From Pseudomonas bananamidigenes (GTDB lineage: Bacteria > Pseudomonadota > Gammaproteobacteria > Pseudomonadales > Pseudomonadaceae), in NCBI RefSeq assembly GCF_001679645.1, contig NZ_LRUN01000022.1:186001-250000 (forward strand): a DNA stretch of 64,000 bases, read 5' to 3'. Position 1 is the stretch's first letter, and the number at the start of each line of letters is the position of its first letter. Position numbers and translations under genes: made by a program. Positions 18,869-27,147 of this stretch are shown here, in pieces. The notes under the pieces were generated by a model that saw only the letters and a program-made list of their open reading frames with translations, had not been told where the DNA came from and ran no database searches.

Positions 18869-20206
18869 ATGTACAGTCAGTTTTCCATCGAACAGCTCGT
18901 CAACGGATTGCGCCGTGGCGAGCTCTGCCTCGACACCTGGCAGCAAGCCCTGCGCGAGCGCCACGAAAAAACGCAGCATCTGAACAGTTTCATCACCTTC
19001 GATCCGACCGCGCTGGGCTATGTCCCGGATGCCGATCGCCTGGCGCCGTTGTACGGGCTGCCGGTGTCCTTCAAGGACAACATCAATGTCCGCGGCATGC
19101 CGACCACCGCCGGCACGCCCGGCCTGGCCGATTACCGGCCGCAGAACGATGCCGGCATCGTGGCGCGCTTCAAGCAATTGGGCGCGCGCGTGGTGGGCAA
19201 GAACAACATGCACGAACTGTCGTTCGGCGTGACCTCGGCCAACCATAGCCATGGCAGGGTCATCAACCCGGCGAACGAACGTCACAGCGCCGGCGGCAGC
19301 AGCGGTGGCTGTGCCGCCGCCGTCGCCGCCGGGCTGGTGCCGTGCGCGGTGGGCACCGACACCGGCGGTTCGGTGCGCATTCCGGCGGCCTTCTGTGGAA
19401 TCGTCGGCCTGCGCCCGACCACCGGCGAGTATCCGGCCGACGGCATCGTCCCGGTCTCGCAGACCAAGGACACCCCGGGCCTGCTGACACGCACGGTGGA
19501 AGACTGTCGGTTCGTCCACGGCCACCTCACCGGCCAGCACGTCACGCCGCTGCGCGAGGATCGACCGCTGCGCATCGGCCTGCCCGAACGCTTCCTCTGG
19601 GCCGACCTGGACGACAACGTCAGCCGTGACTGCCGCGTCGCCATCGATGCACTCGCCAGCAACGGCGTTGAAATCGTACCGATCAACGACGCGGTGATCG
19701 GTGAGATCAACGAATACATCCAGTTTCCGCTGCCGATCTACGAATTCTTCATCGATTTCCCACGCTTCCTGATGAAGGAAGGCCGTGGCGGGGATTTTCT
19801 CGACGTCCTGGCGCAAATCGCAGATCCCGGCATCAAGAAAATCCTCACCACGCAACTGGAGAGCCCGGCAATTTCCTACACCGATTATGTGCAGGCATTG
19901 ATGGGCAAAGTCCGGCTGGAGCAGGAGTACCGGCAGCTGTTCGGGCATCACCAACTGGACTTGATGGCCTACCCGACGGTCAGTTGCAGCGCGCCGCTGC
20001 TGACTGATTGCGCGGATGAAAGCCATTTCGAGCGTTTCGTGCGCAATACCGACCCGGCCAGCAATCTCGCAGCGCCGAGCATCACCGTGCCGGTAGCGGC
20101 GCCGGATGCTCTGCCGGTGGGCCTGTCGTTCGATGCATTGCCGGGGCAGGACCTTTTCCTGTTGCAGGCCGTGAGCCGGCTGTCAGCACCGTTGAACATC
20201 CGATGA
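18869..20206 (+). CDS. iaaH: Indole-3-acetamide hydrolase (IaaH-like amidase)
   Basis: Amidase-signature enzyme of 445 residues. The Ser-cisSer-Lys triad reads Lys69 (VSFKDNI), Ser144 (AGGSSGG) and Ser168 (TDTGGSVR), with the spacing normal for the family. The segments [33 protein letters not shown] and [13 protein letters not shown] match the known indoleacetamide hydrolases of P. savastanoi. It should hydrolyse indole-3-acetamide to indole-3-acetic acid and ammonia in the cytosol, directly after the IaaM-like step. The last codons run up to a hairpin before the permease gene. Confidence 0.9.
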   Translation: MYSQFSIEQLVNGLRRGELCLDTWQQALRERHEKTQHLNSFITFDPTALGYVPDADRLAPLYGLPVSFKDNINVRGMPTTAGTPGLADYRPQNDAGIVARFKQLGARVVGKNNMHELSFGVTSANHSHGRVINPANERHSAGGSSGGCAAAVAAGLVPCAVGTDTGGSVRIPAAFCGIVGLRPTTGEYPADGIVPVSQTKDTPGLLTRTVEDCRFVHGHLTGQHVTPLREDRPLRIGLPERFLWADLDDNVSRDCRVAIDALASNGVEIVPINDAVIGEINEYIQFPLPIYEFFIDFPRFLMKEGRGGDFLDVLAQIADPGIKKILTTQLESPAISYTDYVQALMGKVRLEQEYRQLFGHHQLDLMAYPTVSCSAPLLTDCADESHFERFVRNTDPASNLAAPSITVPVAAPDALPVGLSFDALPGQDLFLLQAVSRLSAPLNIR

Positions 20207-20210
20207 ACGC

Positions 20211-20233
20211 CGCTCGCCCCGAGAGGGGCGAGC
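20211..20233 (+). other. Intercistronic hairpin between iaaH-like and permease genes
   Basis: GCTCGCCCC (20212-20220), loop GAGA, GGGGCGAGC (20225-20233): a perfect 9-base GC-rich stem with a stable GNRA-type loop. No T-run follows, so it is more likely an mRNA processing or stability element, or an attenuator, than a full terminator. Confidence 0.6.
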
Positions 20234-20274
20234 TGGATCGAATCCTCCATAACAATATCTATGCAGGCCCTGCC

Positions 20275-21543
20275 ATGCGTGCCACCTCACTCGATTCACC
20301 CGCTTCATCCTCCGCCCTCGAACGGCCCCCCTCGATCCTGGGCGGGGCCATGATCATCGGCGGCACCATCGTCGGCGCGGGAATGTTTTCCCTGCCGGTC
20401 ATCATGTCCGGGCTATGGTTCTACGGTTCGGTCGCGGTGCTGGTGTTTGCCTGGTTCTGCACCCTGCATTCGGGCCTGATGATTCTCGAGGCCAACCTCA
20501 ACTACCACGAAGGGGCGAGTTTCTCGACCATCACTCGTGATCTGCTGGGGCATGCCTGGAGCCGGATCAACGGTCTGAGCATCGTCTTCGTGCTCTATAC
20601 CCTGACCTACGCCTACATTTCCGCCAGCGGTTCAGTGATCCATCACACCGTGCAGTCCATGGGCATCTCGCTGTCGCCGCGCCTCGGCGGGCTGGGTTTT
20701 ACCGTGCTGGTGGCGTTCATCGTCTGGCTCAGCACCTCGGCGGTGAGCCGGATGACCACTGTAGTGTTCGGCGCAAAGATCCTGGCGTTTTTCCTCACCT
20801 TCGGCGGTCTGCTCGGCCATGTACAAGCGGCCACGCTGCTCGACCTGAACGGCGGCGACAGCCGTTATTGGCCCTATCTTCTGGTGACCCTGCCCTTCTG
20901 CCTGACCTCGTTCGGTTTCCACGGCAATGTGCCGAGCCTGATGAAACATTTCGGCAAGGATCCTCGGCGCATCCGCGCCTGCCTGCTGGGCGGCACGCTG
21001 ATTGCGCTGGGCCTGTATCTGGTGTGGATGCTGTGCAGCATGGGCAATATTCCCCGCGAAGCCTTCAAGGACATCGCCCGGCGCGGCGGCAACATTGATG
21101 TGCTGATCAGCGCCCTCGGTTCGCGCCTGGACAGCGCCCATGTCGACCTGTTGCTGACCTTCTTCTCCAACTTCGCCGTGGCCTGCTCGTTCCTCGGCGT
21201 GACCCTGGGCCTGTTCGATTATCTGGCCGACGTACTCGGCTTCGACGATCAACCCATGGGCCGCCTGCGAACCGCTGCCGCCACCTTCCTGCCGCCGATG
21301 TTCTGCGGGTTTCTCTGGCCGGAAGGCTTCATTCATGCCATCGGCTTCGCCGGGCTGGCCGCAACGCTCTGGGCCGTGATCACCCCGGCGCTGCTGGCCC
21401 GCGCCTCGCGCACACGCTTTGGCAGCCCGCATTACCGGGTCTGGGGCGGCACGCCCATGATCGCTCTGGTGCTGTTTTTCGGGGTGATCTGCGCGGTCTC
21501 GCACCTGCTGTTTACCCTGGACCTGCTGCCCGTCTGGCGCTGA
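20275..21543 (+). CDS. Tryptophan/aromatic amino acid permease (Mtr/TnaB/TyrP family)
   Basis: Inner-membrane hydroxy/aromatic amino acid permease of 422 residues. The first helix region reads [22 protein letters not shown], a hallmark of the Mtr family, followed by about ten more hydrophobic segments and the family stretch [24 protein letters not shown] 20275 gives the length of E. coli Mtr plus a few residues. An earlier in-frame ATG at 20203 overlaps the iaaH-like stop but would require translating through the hairpin at 20211-20233. Placed last in the cluster, it should supply tryptophan to the IaaM-like enzyme. Confidence 0.88.
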   Translation: MRATSLDSPASSSALERPPSILGGAMIIGGTIVGAGMFSLPVIMSGLWFYGSVAVLVFAWFCTLHSGLMILEANLNYHEGASFSTITRDLLGHAWSRINGLSIVFVLYTLTYAYISASGSVIHHTVQSMGISLSPRLGGLGFTVLVAFIVWLSTSAVSRMTTVVFGAKILAFFLTFGGLLGHVQAATLLDLNGGDSRYWPYLLVTLPFCLTSFGFHGNVPSLMKHFGKDPRRIRACLLGGTLIALGLYLVWMLCSMGNIPREAFKDIARRGGNIDVLISALGSRLDSAHVDLLLTFFSNFAVACSFLGVTLGLFDYLADVLGFDDQPMGRLRTAAATFLPPMFCGFLWPEGFIHAIGFAGLAATLWAVITPALLARASRTRFGSPHYRVWGGTPMIALVLFFGVICAVSHLLFTLDLLPVWR

Positions 21544-21553
21544 GTGGTCGGCA

Positions 21554-21567
21554 TTCGGTTTTCCGAA
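21554..21567. promoter_or_regulatory. AauR-type binding site 1 (TTCGG-N4-CCGAA)
   Basis: TTCGG TTTT CCGAA is an exact match to the AauR inverted repeat that I recall for Pseudomonas putida. It lies about 110 bases upstream of the -24 element of the aatJ promoter, the normal enhancer distance for a sigma-54 activator. The aauSR genes lie 3.7 kb downstream. Confidence 0.8.
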
Positions 21568-21584
21568 CGCGACCTGTCGGTCGG

Positions 21585-21598
21585 TTCGGATAACCGGA
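21585..21598. promoter_or_regulatory. AauR-type binding site 2 (one mismatch)
   Basis: TTCGG ATAA CCGGA matches TTCGG-N4-CCGAA with one change. Its centre is 31 bases from that of site 1, about three helical turns, so two dimers could bind the same face. Confidence 0.65.
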
Positions 21599-21674
21599 TC
21601 AGAAATGTCCAAAAAAGCCATCACAAAACTTTAATCATCATAAAAATCAACCAGTTAACCTGTCGCAACTGGTC

Positions 21675-21690
21675 TGGCACGACTCATGCT
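21675..21690 (+). promoter_or_regulatory. Sigma-54 promoter of the aat operon
   Basis: TGGCACG-ACTC-ATGCT: GG at 21676-21677 and GC at 21688-21689 are ten bases apart, exactly the -24/-12 layout. It is about 120 bases before aatJ and downstream of two AauR-type sites. Confidence 0.87.
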
Positions 21691-21807
21691 CTACACTCCT
21701 TCGACGAATGCCTGTTGCGCCAGCACAACAGGAGCCGTCAGGCATTCGAAGTACAAAAGGGCCCGCTCAACCGGCTCCATAAAAAAAACAATGTCGAGGA
21801 AAATTTG

Positions 21808-22734
21808 ATGCGCATCGTTCCCCATATCCTGGGCGCAGCCATTGCTGCCGCTCTGATCAGCACACCAGTTTTCGCTGCCGAGCTCACCGGCACCCTTAAG
21901 AAGATCAACGATTCCGGCACCATCACCCTCGGACATCGTGACAGCTCCATTCCGTTCTCCTACCTCGCCGATGCTTCGGGCAAACCCGTGGGCTACTCCC
22001 ACGACATTCAGGTCGCTATCGTCGAAGCCCTGAAAAAGGACCTGAACAAGCCCGACCTGAACGTCAAATACAACCTGGTGACCTCGCAGACCCGTATCCC
22101 GCTGGTGCAGAACGGCACCGTGGACATCGAATGCGGTTCCACCACCAACAACGCCGAACGCGCCCAGCAGGTCGCCTTCACCAACAACATCTTCGAAATC
22201 GGCACCCGTCTGCTGGTCAAGAAAGACAAGGAAGGCAAGCCTTCCTATGCCGACTTTGCCGATCTGAAAGGCAAGAACGTCGTGACCACCGCCGGCACCA
22301 CCTCCGAGCGCATCATCAAGGCGATGAACGCCGACAAGCAGATGGGCATGAACGTCATCTCCGCCAAGGACCATGGCGAAGCCTTCAACATGCTGGAGAG
22401 CGGCCGCGCCGTCGCCTTCATGATGGACGACGCCCTGCTGGCCGGCGAAGAAGCCAAGGCCAAGAAGCCGGACGACTGGGTCATCACCGGCACCCCGCAG
22501 TCCTTCGAAGCCTACGCGTGCATGGTCCGCAAGGACGACCCGGCCTTCAAGAAAGCGGTAGACGACGCCATCGTCGCGCTCTACAAGTCCGGCGAGATCA
22601 ACAAGATCTACAGCAAGTGGTTCGAAAGCCCGATCCCGCCGAAAGGTCTGAACCTGAACTTCCCGATGAGCGACAAGGTTAAAGAGCTGATCGCCAATCC
22701 GAGCGACAAGCCTGCACCCGACGTCAAGATCTGA
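21808..22734 (+). CDS. aatJ: Glutamate/aspartate ABC transporter substrate-binding protein
   Basis: Periplasmic binding protein (GltI/AatJ, SBP family 3), 308 residues, with a clear signal peptide (MRIVPHILGAAIAAALISTP, then VFA-AE). Features include GTITLGHRDSSIPFSYL, KPVGYSHDIQVAIVEAL and DIECGSTTNNAERA, normal for acidic amino acid receptors. ATG 21808 has GAGGA 7 bases upstream; the frame extends further upstream only through promoter DNA. It is the first gene of aatJQMP, under a sigma-54 promoter, with a stabilising hairpin between it and the permease genes. Confidence 0.95.
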   Translation: MRIVPHILGAAIAAALISTPVFAAELTGTLKKINDSGTITLGHRDSSIPFSYLADASGKPVGYSHDIQVAIVEALKKDLNKPDLNVKYNLVTSQTRIPLVQNGTVDIECGSTTNNAERAQQVAFTNNIFEIGTRLLVKKDKEGKPSYADFADLKGKNVVTTAGTTSERIIKAMNADKQMGMNVISAKDHGEAFNMLESGRAVAFMMDDALLAGEEAKAKKPDDWVITGTPQSFEAYACMVRKDDPAFKKAVDDAIVALYKSGEINKIYSKWFESPIPPKGLNLNFPMSDKVKELIANPSDKPAPDVKI

Positions 22735-22754
22735 TACCTGATCTAACCTTGTTG

Positions 22755-22780
22755 CCTGAGGGAGCCAACCCTCCCTCGGG
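22755..22780 (+). other. Hairpin after aatJ
   Basis: CCTGAGGGAG (22755-22764), loop CCAACC, CTCCCTCGGG (22771-22780): ten base pairs including one G-T. No T-run follows. Such hairpins after binding-protein genes usually protect the upstream message and reduce read-through, giving more receptor than permease. Confidence 0.75.
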
Positions 22781-22928
22781 CGACAGTCAATACCTGCTGG
22801 TTTCAACTGGAACACTCGACCCGGTGGTTTTCGAGCCGATCGCGTGTGCCTGATTTTCACAATCAGGGCGGGAACGGAGCTTCCCCAGGCGGGCACTTGT
22901 ACATCGATCGAATCGAGGGGAGACCCTA

Positions 22929-23675
22929 ATGAATTACAACTGGGACTGGGGCGTGTTCTTCAAGTCCACCGGCGTGGGCAGCGAGACCTATCTCGACTGG
23001 TTCATCTCCGGCCTGGGCTGGACCATCGCCATCGCCATCGTGGCCTGGATCATCGCCCTGATACTCGGCTCGCTGCTGGGCATCATGCGCACCGTGCCGA
23101 ACCGCATCGTATCGGGCATCGCGACCTGCTACGTCGAACTGTTCCGCAACGTGCCGCTGCTGGTTCAGCTGTTCATCTGGTACTTCCTGGTGCCCGATCT
23201 GCTGCCGGAAAACCTGCAGGAGTGGTACAAGCAGGACCTGAACCCGACCACCTCGGCCTACCTGAGCGTCGTCGTGTGCCTGGGCCTGTTCACCGCCGCC
23301 CGGGTCTGCGAACAGGTTCGCACCGGTATCCAGGCGCTGCCACGCGGCCAGGAATCCGCCGCCCGCGCCATGGGTTTCAAGCTGCCGCAGATCTACTGGA
23401 ACGTGCTGCTGCCCCAGGCCTACCGGATCATCATTCCGCCGCTCACCTCGGAATTTTTGAACGTGTTCAAGAACTCCTCCGTGGCCTCGCTGATCGGTCT
23501 GATGGAACTGCTGGCGCAAACCAAACAGACCGCCGAGTTCTCGGCCAACCTGTTCGAGGCGTTCACCCTGGCGACCCTGATCTATTTCACCCTGAACATG
23601 AGCCTGATGCTGCTGATGCGCATGGTCGAGAAGAAAGTCGCCGTGCCCGGCCTGATCTCCGTGGGGGGTAAATGA
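22929..23675 (+). CDS. aatQ: Glutamate/aspartate ABC transporter permease (GltJ-like)
   Basis: Inner-membrane permease of the HisMQ type, 248 residues. After an N-terminal periplasmic piece (WDWGVFFKSTGVGSETYLDW) come about five hydrophobic helices and the cytoplasmic EAA loop GIQALPRGQESAARAMGFKL, which docks onto the ATPase. ELFRNVPLLVQLFIWYF is a family signature. It follows aatJ by 194 bases and its stop overlaps the next permease gene (ATGA). Confidence 0.95.
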   Translation: MNYNWDWGVFFKSTGVGSETYLDWFISGLGWTIAIAIVAWIIALILGSLLGIMRTVPNRIVSGIATCYVELFRNVPLLVQLFIWYFLVPDLLPENLQEWYKQDLNPTTSAYLSVVVCLGLFTAARVCEQVRTGIQALPRGQESAARAMGFKLPQIYWNVLLPQAYRIIIPPLTSEFLNVFKNSSVASLIGLMELLAQTKQTAEFSANLFEAFTLATLIYFTLNMSLMLLMRMVEKKVAVPGLISVGGK

Positions 23676-24346
23676 TGGAATTCGATTTCAGTGGCATCGT
23701 CCCGGCCATTCCCGGCCTGTGGAACGGCATGCTGATGACCCTCAAGCTGATGGCGCTGGGCGTGGTCGGCGGGATCATCCTCGGCACCCTCCTCGCGTTG
23801 TGCCGTCTGTCCCATAACAGACTGCTGTCGAACCTCGCCGGCGCCTACGTCAACTATTTCCGCTCGATCCCGCTGCTGCTGGTGATCACCTGGTTCTACC
23901 TGGCGGTGCCGTTCGTGCTGCGCTGGATCACCGGCGAAGACACCCCGATCGGCGCGTTCACCTCGTGCATCGTGGCCTTCATGATGTTCGAAGCGGCGTA
24001 CTTCTGCGAAATCGTCCGGGCCGGCGTGCAGTCGATCCCCAAAGGCCAGATGGGTGCCGCCCAGGCACTGGGCATGAACTACGGCCAGATGATGCGCCTG
24101 ATCATCCTGCCCCAGGCGTTCCGCAAGATGACCCCGCTGCTGCTGCAGCAGAGCATCATCCTGTTCCAGGACACCTCGCTGGTCTACACCGTGGGCCTGG
24201 TGGACTTCCTCAACGCCTCGCGCGCCAGTGGCGACATCATTGGCCGTTCGAATGAGTTCCTGATCTTCGCAGGTCTCGTGTACTTCATCATCAGCTTTGC
24301 CGCCTCGCAGCTGGTCAAGCGTCTGCAAAAAAGGTTCGCCGTATGA
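23672..24346 (+). CDS. aatM: Glutamate/aspartate ABC transporter permease (GltK-like)
   Basis: Second HisMQ-type permease, 224 residues, forming a heterodimer with AatQ. It shows [20 protein letters not shown] and the EAA loop [20 protein letters not shown]. Two ATGs (23672 and 23675) are possible; the first overlaps the aatQ stop, the second has the better distance from the G-rich Shine-Dalgarno. Its stop overlaps the ATPase start (ATGA). Confidence 0.95.
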   Translation: MMEFDFSGIVPAIPGLWNGMLMTLKLMALGVVGGIILGTLLALCRLSHNRLLSNLAGAYVNYFRSIPLLLVITWFYLAVPFVLRWITGEDTPIGAFTSCIVAFMMFEAAYFCEIVRAGVQSIPKGQMGAAQALGMNYGQMMRLIILPQAFRKMTPLLLQQSIILFQDTSLVYTVGLVDFLNASRASGDIIGRSNEFLIFAGLVYFIISFAASQLVKRLQKRFAV

Positions 24347-25077
24347 TTTCTATCAAGAACATCAACAAGTGGTATGGGGACTTCCAGGTGCTGACCAATT
24401 GCAGCACCGAGGTCAAGAAAGGTGAAGTGATCGTGGTCTGCGGGCCATCCGGTTCGGGCAAGTCGACCCTGATCAAGTGCGTCAACGCCCTTGAGCCGTT
24501 CCAGAAAGGCGACATCGTGGTCGACGGCACCTCGATTGCCGACCCGAAGACCGACCTGCCGAAACTGCGCTCGCGCGTGGGCATGGTGTTCCAGCATTTC
24601 GAACTGTTCCCGCACCTGACCATCACCGAGAACCTGACCATCGCGCAGATCAAGGTGCTGGGCCGCAGCAAGGAAGAAGCAACCAAAAAAGGCCTGCAAT
24701 TGCTGGAGCGCGTCGGTCTGTCGGCGCATGCCCACAAACACCCGGGCCAGCTGTCCGGCGGCCAGCAGCAGCGTGTGGCCATTGCCCGTGCGCTGGCGAT
24801 GGACCCGATCGTCATGCTGTTCGACGAGCCGACCTCGGCGCTGGATCCGGAAATGGTCAACGAAGTGCTGGACGTGATGGTGCAACTGGCCCACGAAGGC
24901 ATGACCATGATGTGCGTGACCCACGAAATGGGCTTTGCCCGCAAGGTGGCGGATCGGGTGATCTTCATGGACAAGGGCCAGATCATCGAAGACTGCAAGA
25001 AGGAAGAGTTCTTCGGCGACATCAGCCAACGCTCCGAACGCGCGCAGCATTTCCTCGAGAAAATCCTGCAGCACTAA
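24343..25077 (+). CDS. aatP: Glutamate/aspartate ABC transporter ATPase (GltL-like)
   Basis: ATP-binding subunit of the AatJQMP importer, 244 residues. It has Walker [10 protein letters not shown] near residue 32, Q-loop [13 protein letters not shown], signature [15 protein letters not shown], Walker [13 protein letters not shown] and switch His in CVTHEMGF. Together with AatQ and AatM it drives uptake of glutamate and aspartate delivered by AatJ. It ends the operon; a REP pair separates it from aauS. Confidence 0.96.
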   Translation: MISIKNINKWYGDFQVLTNCSTEVKKGEVIVVCGPSGSGKSTLIKCVNALEPFQKGDIVVDGTSIADPKTDLPKLRSRVGMVFQHFELFPHLTITENLTIAQIKVLGRSKEEATKKGLQLLERVGLSAHAHKHPGQLSGGQQQRVAIARALAMDPIVMLFDEPTSALDPEMVNEVLDVMVQLAHEGMTMMCVTHEMGFARKVADRVIFMDKGQIIEDCKKEEFFGDISQRSERAQHFLEKILQH

Positions 25078-25090
25078 AACACTGCGATCC

Positions 25091-25183
25091 CTGTGGGAGC
25101 GGGCTTGCCCGCGAAGGGGCCCTGTCAGTTGTCGATGATGTCGACTGACAGACCGCTATCGCTGGCAAGCCAGCTCCCACAGG
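25091..25183. repeat. REP pair (REPIN-like element)
   Basis: Two convergent REP sequences: CTGTGGGAGCGGGCTTGCCC at 25091 and the inverse GCTGGCAAGCCAGCTCCCAC ending near 25181. Between them an inner inverted repeat, CTGTCAGT (25122-25129) and ACTGACAG (25144-25151), makes the whole element able to fold as one long hairpin. It is a typical intergenic REPIN of Pseudomonas. It probably also limits read-through from aatP into aauS. Confidence 0.9.
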
Positions 25184-25233
25184 GGCAGTGGCAGCTTTCA
25201 GGTAAGTGTTGTGGTTGACCCAAGGCATCTGTG

Positions 25234-27147
25234 ATGAAATGCGACCCCAATCTCTATCGCGCAACCACGCCATCACTTGCCGTGAAACCCCGTCTGATCC
25301 GCCATCTGTTCCTGCCGCCGCTGATCATCGTTTTGATGGTCGGTCTGGGGTATGCCGGCTTCTGGGTCAGTGAACACTTCGGCATTCGCAGCCTCAGCGA
25401 AAACGGCCAGCGCCAGCTCGAACTCAACGCCCGGGCCGTCGAAAGCGAAATCAGCAAATACACCTACCTGCCCAGCCTGCTGGAACTCGAATCCAGCGTT
25501 TCGCAGCTGCTCGGCGACCCGACCCCGGAGCACCGGCAAACGGTCAACGATTATCTGGAAGGCCTGAACCGGCGCAGCCGCAGTCGGGCCATCTACGTCA
25601 TGGACACCACCGGTCGGGTCATGGCCACCAGCAACTGGCGCGATGTCGACAGCTATCTTGGGGAGGATCTGTCTTTCCGTGCCTATTTCCAGAACGCGGT
25701 GCGCGGCCAGCCCGGACGTTTCTACGGGATCGGCAGCACCAACGGTGAACCCGGCTATTACCTGGCCCACGGCCTGGAAGAACACGGCAAGATCATCGGC
25801 GTCGCGGTGGTCAAGGTGCGCATGGAAGCCATGGAGGAGCGCTGGCAACGGGCACGTCTGGAAGCCTTCGTCAGTGACGAGAACGGCATCATCATTCTCT
25901 CCAGCGATCCGGCCCGGCGCCTGAAATCCGTGGTGCCGCTGAGCGACGAGACCAAGGAAAAACTTGCCCGCAGCCTGCAGTATTACTGGTTCCCGCTCAA
26001 CGAACTGCAACCGCTGGCCCGGGAAACCCTGGCCGAAGGCGTGGAAAAACTCACCTTCCCGGCCAACAGCGAAGTGCTGCCGCAACAGGACCGCGATGAA
26101 GAGAACATCAGCTACCTGGCGCAAACCCGGCCATTGAGCGACACCCCGTGGAATTTCACCCTGCTCACGCCGTTGCAGGATCTGCGGCGCGAAGCGATCA
26201 ATCAGGGGATTCTGGTGGCGGTCGCCTTCGCGCTGGTGGCGTTCCTGCTGATTGCCTGGAACGAGCGGCGCAAGGTCATCGCCACCCGCCTCGCCGCCCG
26301 CGAGGCCCTGCAGGAAGCCAACAATCAGCTGGAGCGTCGGATTACCGAACGCACCGCCGACCTGCGTGCCAGCAACGAACGGCTCAAAAGCCAGATCCGT
26401 GAACGCCGTCAGGCCGAAGAAACCCTGCGCCGTGCCCAGGACGAACTGGTGCAGGCCGGCAAACTCGCGGCCATCGGCCAGATGTCCACCAGCATCGCCC
26501 ACGAACTCAACCAGCCGCTGGCGGCGATGCGCACGCTGTCGGGCAACACCGTGCGTTTTCTGGAGCGCGGCCAGCTCGACGTCGCCAGCACCAACCTCAA
26601 GACCATCAACGACCTGATCGACCGTATGGGCCGGATCACCGCCAGCCTGCGCTCGTTCGCCCGGCGCGGCGACGACAAGGGCCGCGCCAGCCTTGGCAAA
26701 GCGGTGGACGCCGCGCTGCAAGTGCTGGGCGCACGGGTCGAACACGCCGCCCTGCAGATTCATCGCCGGTTCGACGATGTCCAGGTGCAGATCGACCAGA
26801 CACGGCTGGAACAGATTCTGGTCAACCTGATCGGCAACGCCCTCGACGCCATGCAGGCACAACCGTTGCCGGAACTGTGGCTGGAAGGCGAAGCCTTCGA
26901 CGGCAAATATCGCCTGCGGGTGCGCGACAACGGTCACGGCATCGACGCCGAAGCGCGCAAGCATCTGTTCGAGCCGTTCTTCACCACCAAACCCGGCGAA
27001 CAGGGCCTGGGCCTCGGCCTGACCCTCTCCGCCAGTCTGGCGGCCGCCACCGGCGGGCATCTGGGTGTCGAACACCCGGCCGGCGGTGGCACTACTTTCG
27101 TCCTCAGTTTACCGTTGGTAAGCCCTGACCCTGCCGAGCCAATATGA
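25234..27147 (+). CDS. aauS: Sensor histidine kinase AauS (acidic amino acid utilisation)
   Basis: Membrane sensor kinase of the DctB-like group, 637 residues. One helix near residues 25-45 (LPPLIIVLMVGLGYAGFWVS), a periplasmic double-Cache-like sensor, a second helix near 325-345 (AINQGILVAVAFALVAFLLI), a long coiled coil, then the kinase core. The phospho-acceptor His is in STSIAHELNQPLAAM near residue 423. The ATP domain shows NLIGNALDAM, RDNGHGI, FEPFFTTKPGEQGLGLGLTL. It should sense acidic amino acids and phosphorylate AauR. ATG 25234 or GTG 25231 may start it. Its stop overlaps aauR (ATGA). Confidence 0.92.
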   Translation: MKCDPNLYRATTPSLAVKPRLIRHLFLPPLIIVLMVGLGYAGFWVSEHFGIRSLSENGQRQLELNARAVESEISKYTYLPSLLELESSVSQLLGDPTPEHRQTVNDYLEGLNRRSRSRAIYVMDTTGRVMATSNWRDVDSYLGEDLSFRAYFQNAVRGQPGRFYGIGSTNGEPGYYLAHGLEEHGKIIGVAVVKVRMEAMEERWQRARLEAFVSDENGIIILSSDPARRLKSVVPLSDETKEKLARSLQYYWFPLNELQPLARETLAEGVEKLTFPANSEVLPQQDRDEENISYLAQTRPLSDTPWNFTLLTPLQDLRREAINQGILVAVAFALVAFLLIAWNERRKVIATRLAAREALQEANNQLERRITERTADLRASNERLKSQIRERRQAEETLRRAQDELVQAGKLAAIGQMSTSIAHELNQPLAAMRTLSGNTVRFLERGQLDVASTNLKTINDLIDRMGRITASLRSFARRGDDKGRASLGKAVDAALQVLGARVEHAALQIHRRFDDVQVQIDQTRLEQILVNLIGNALDAMQAQPLPELWLEGEAFDGKYRLRVRDNGHGIDAEARKHLFEPFFTTKPGEQGLGLGLTLSASLAAATGGHLGVEHPAGGGTTFVLSLPLVSPDPAEPI

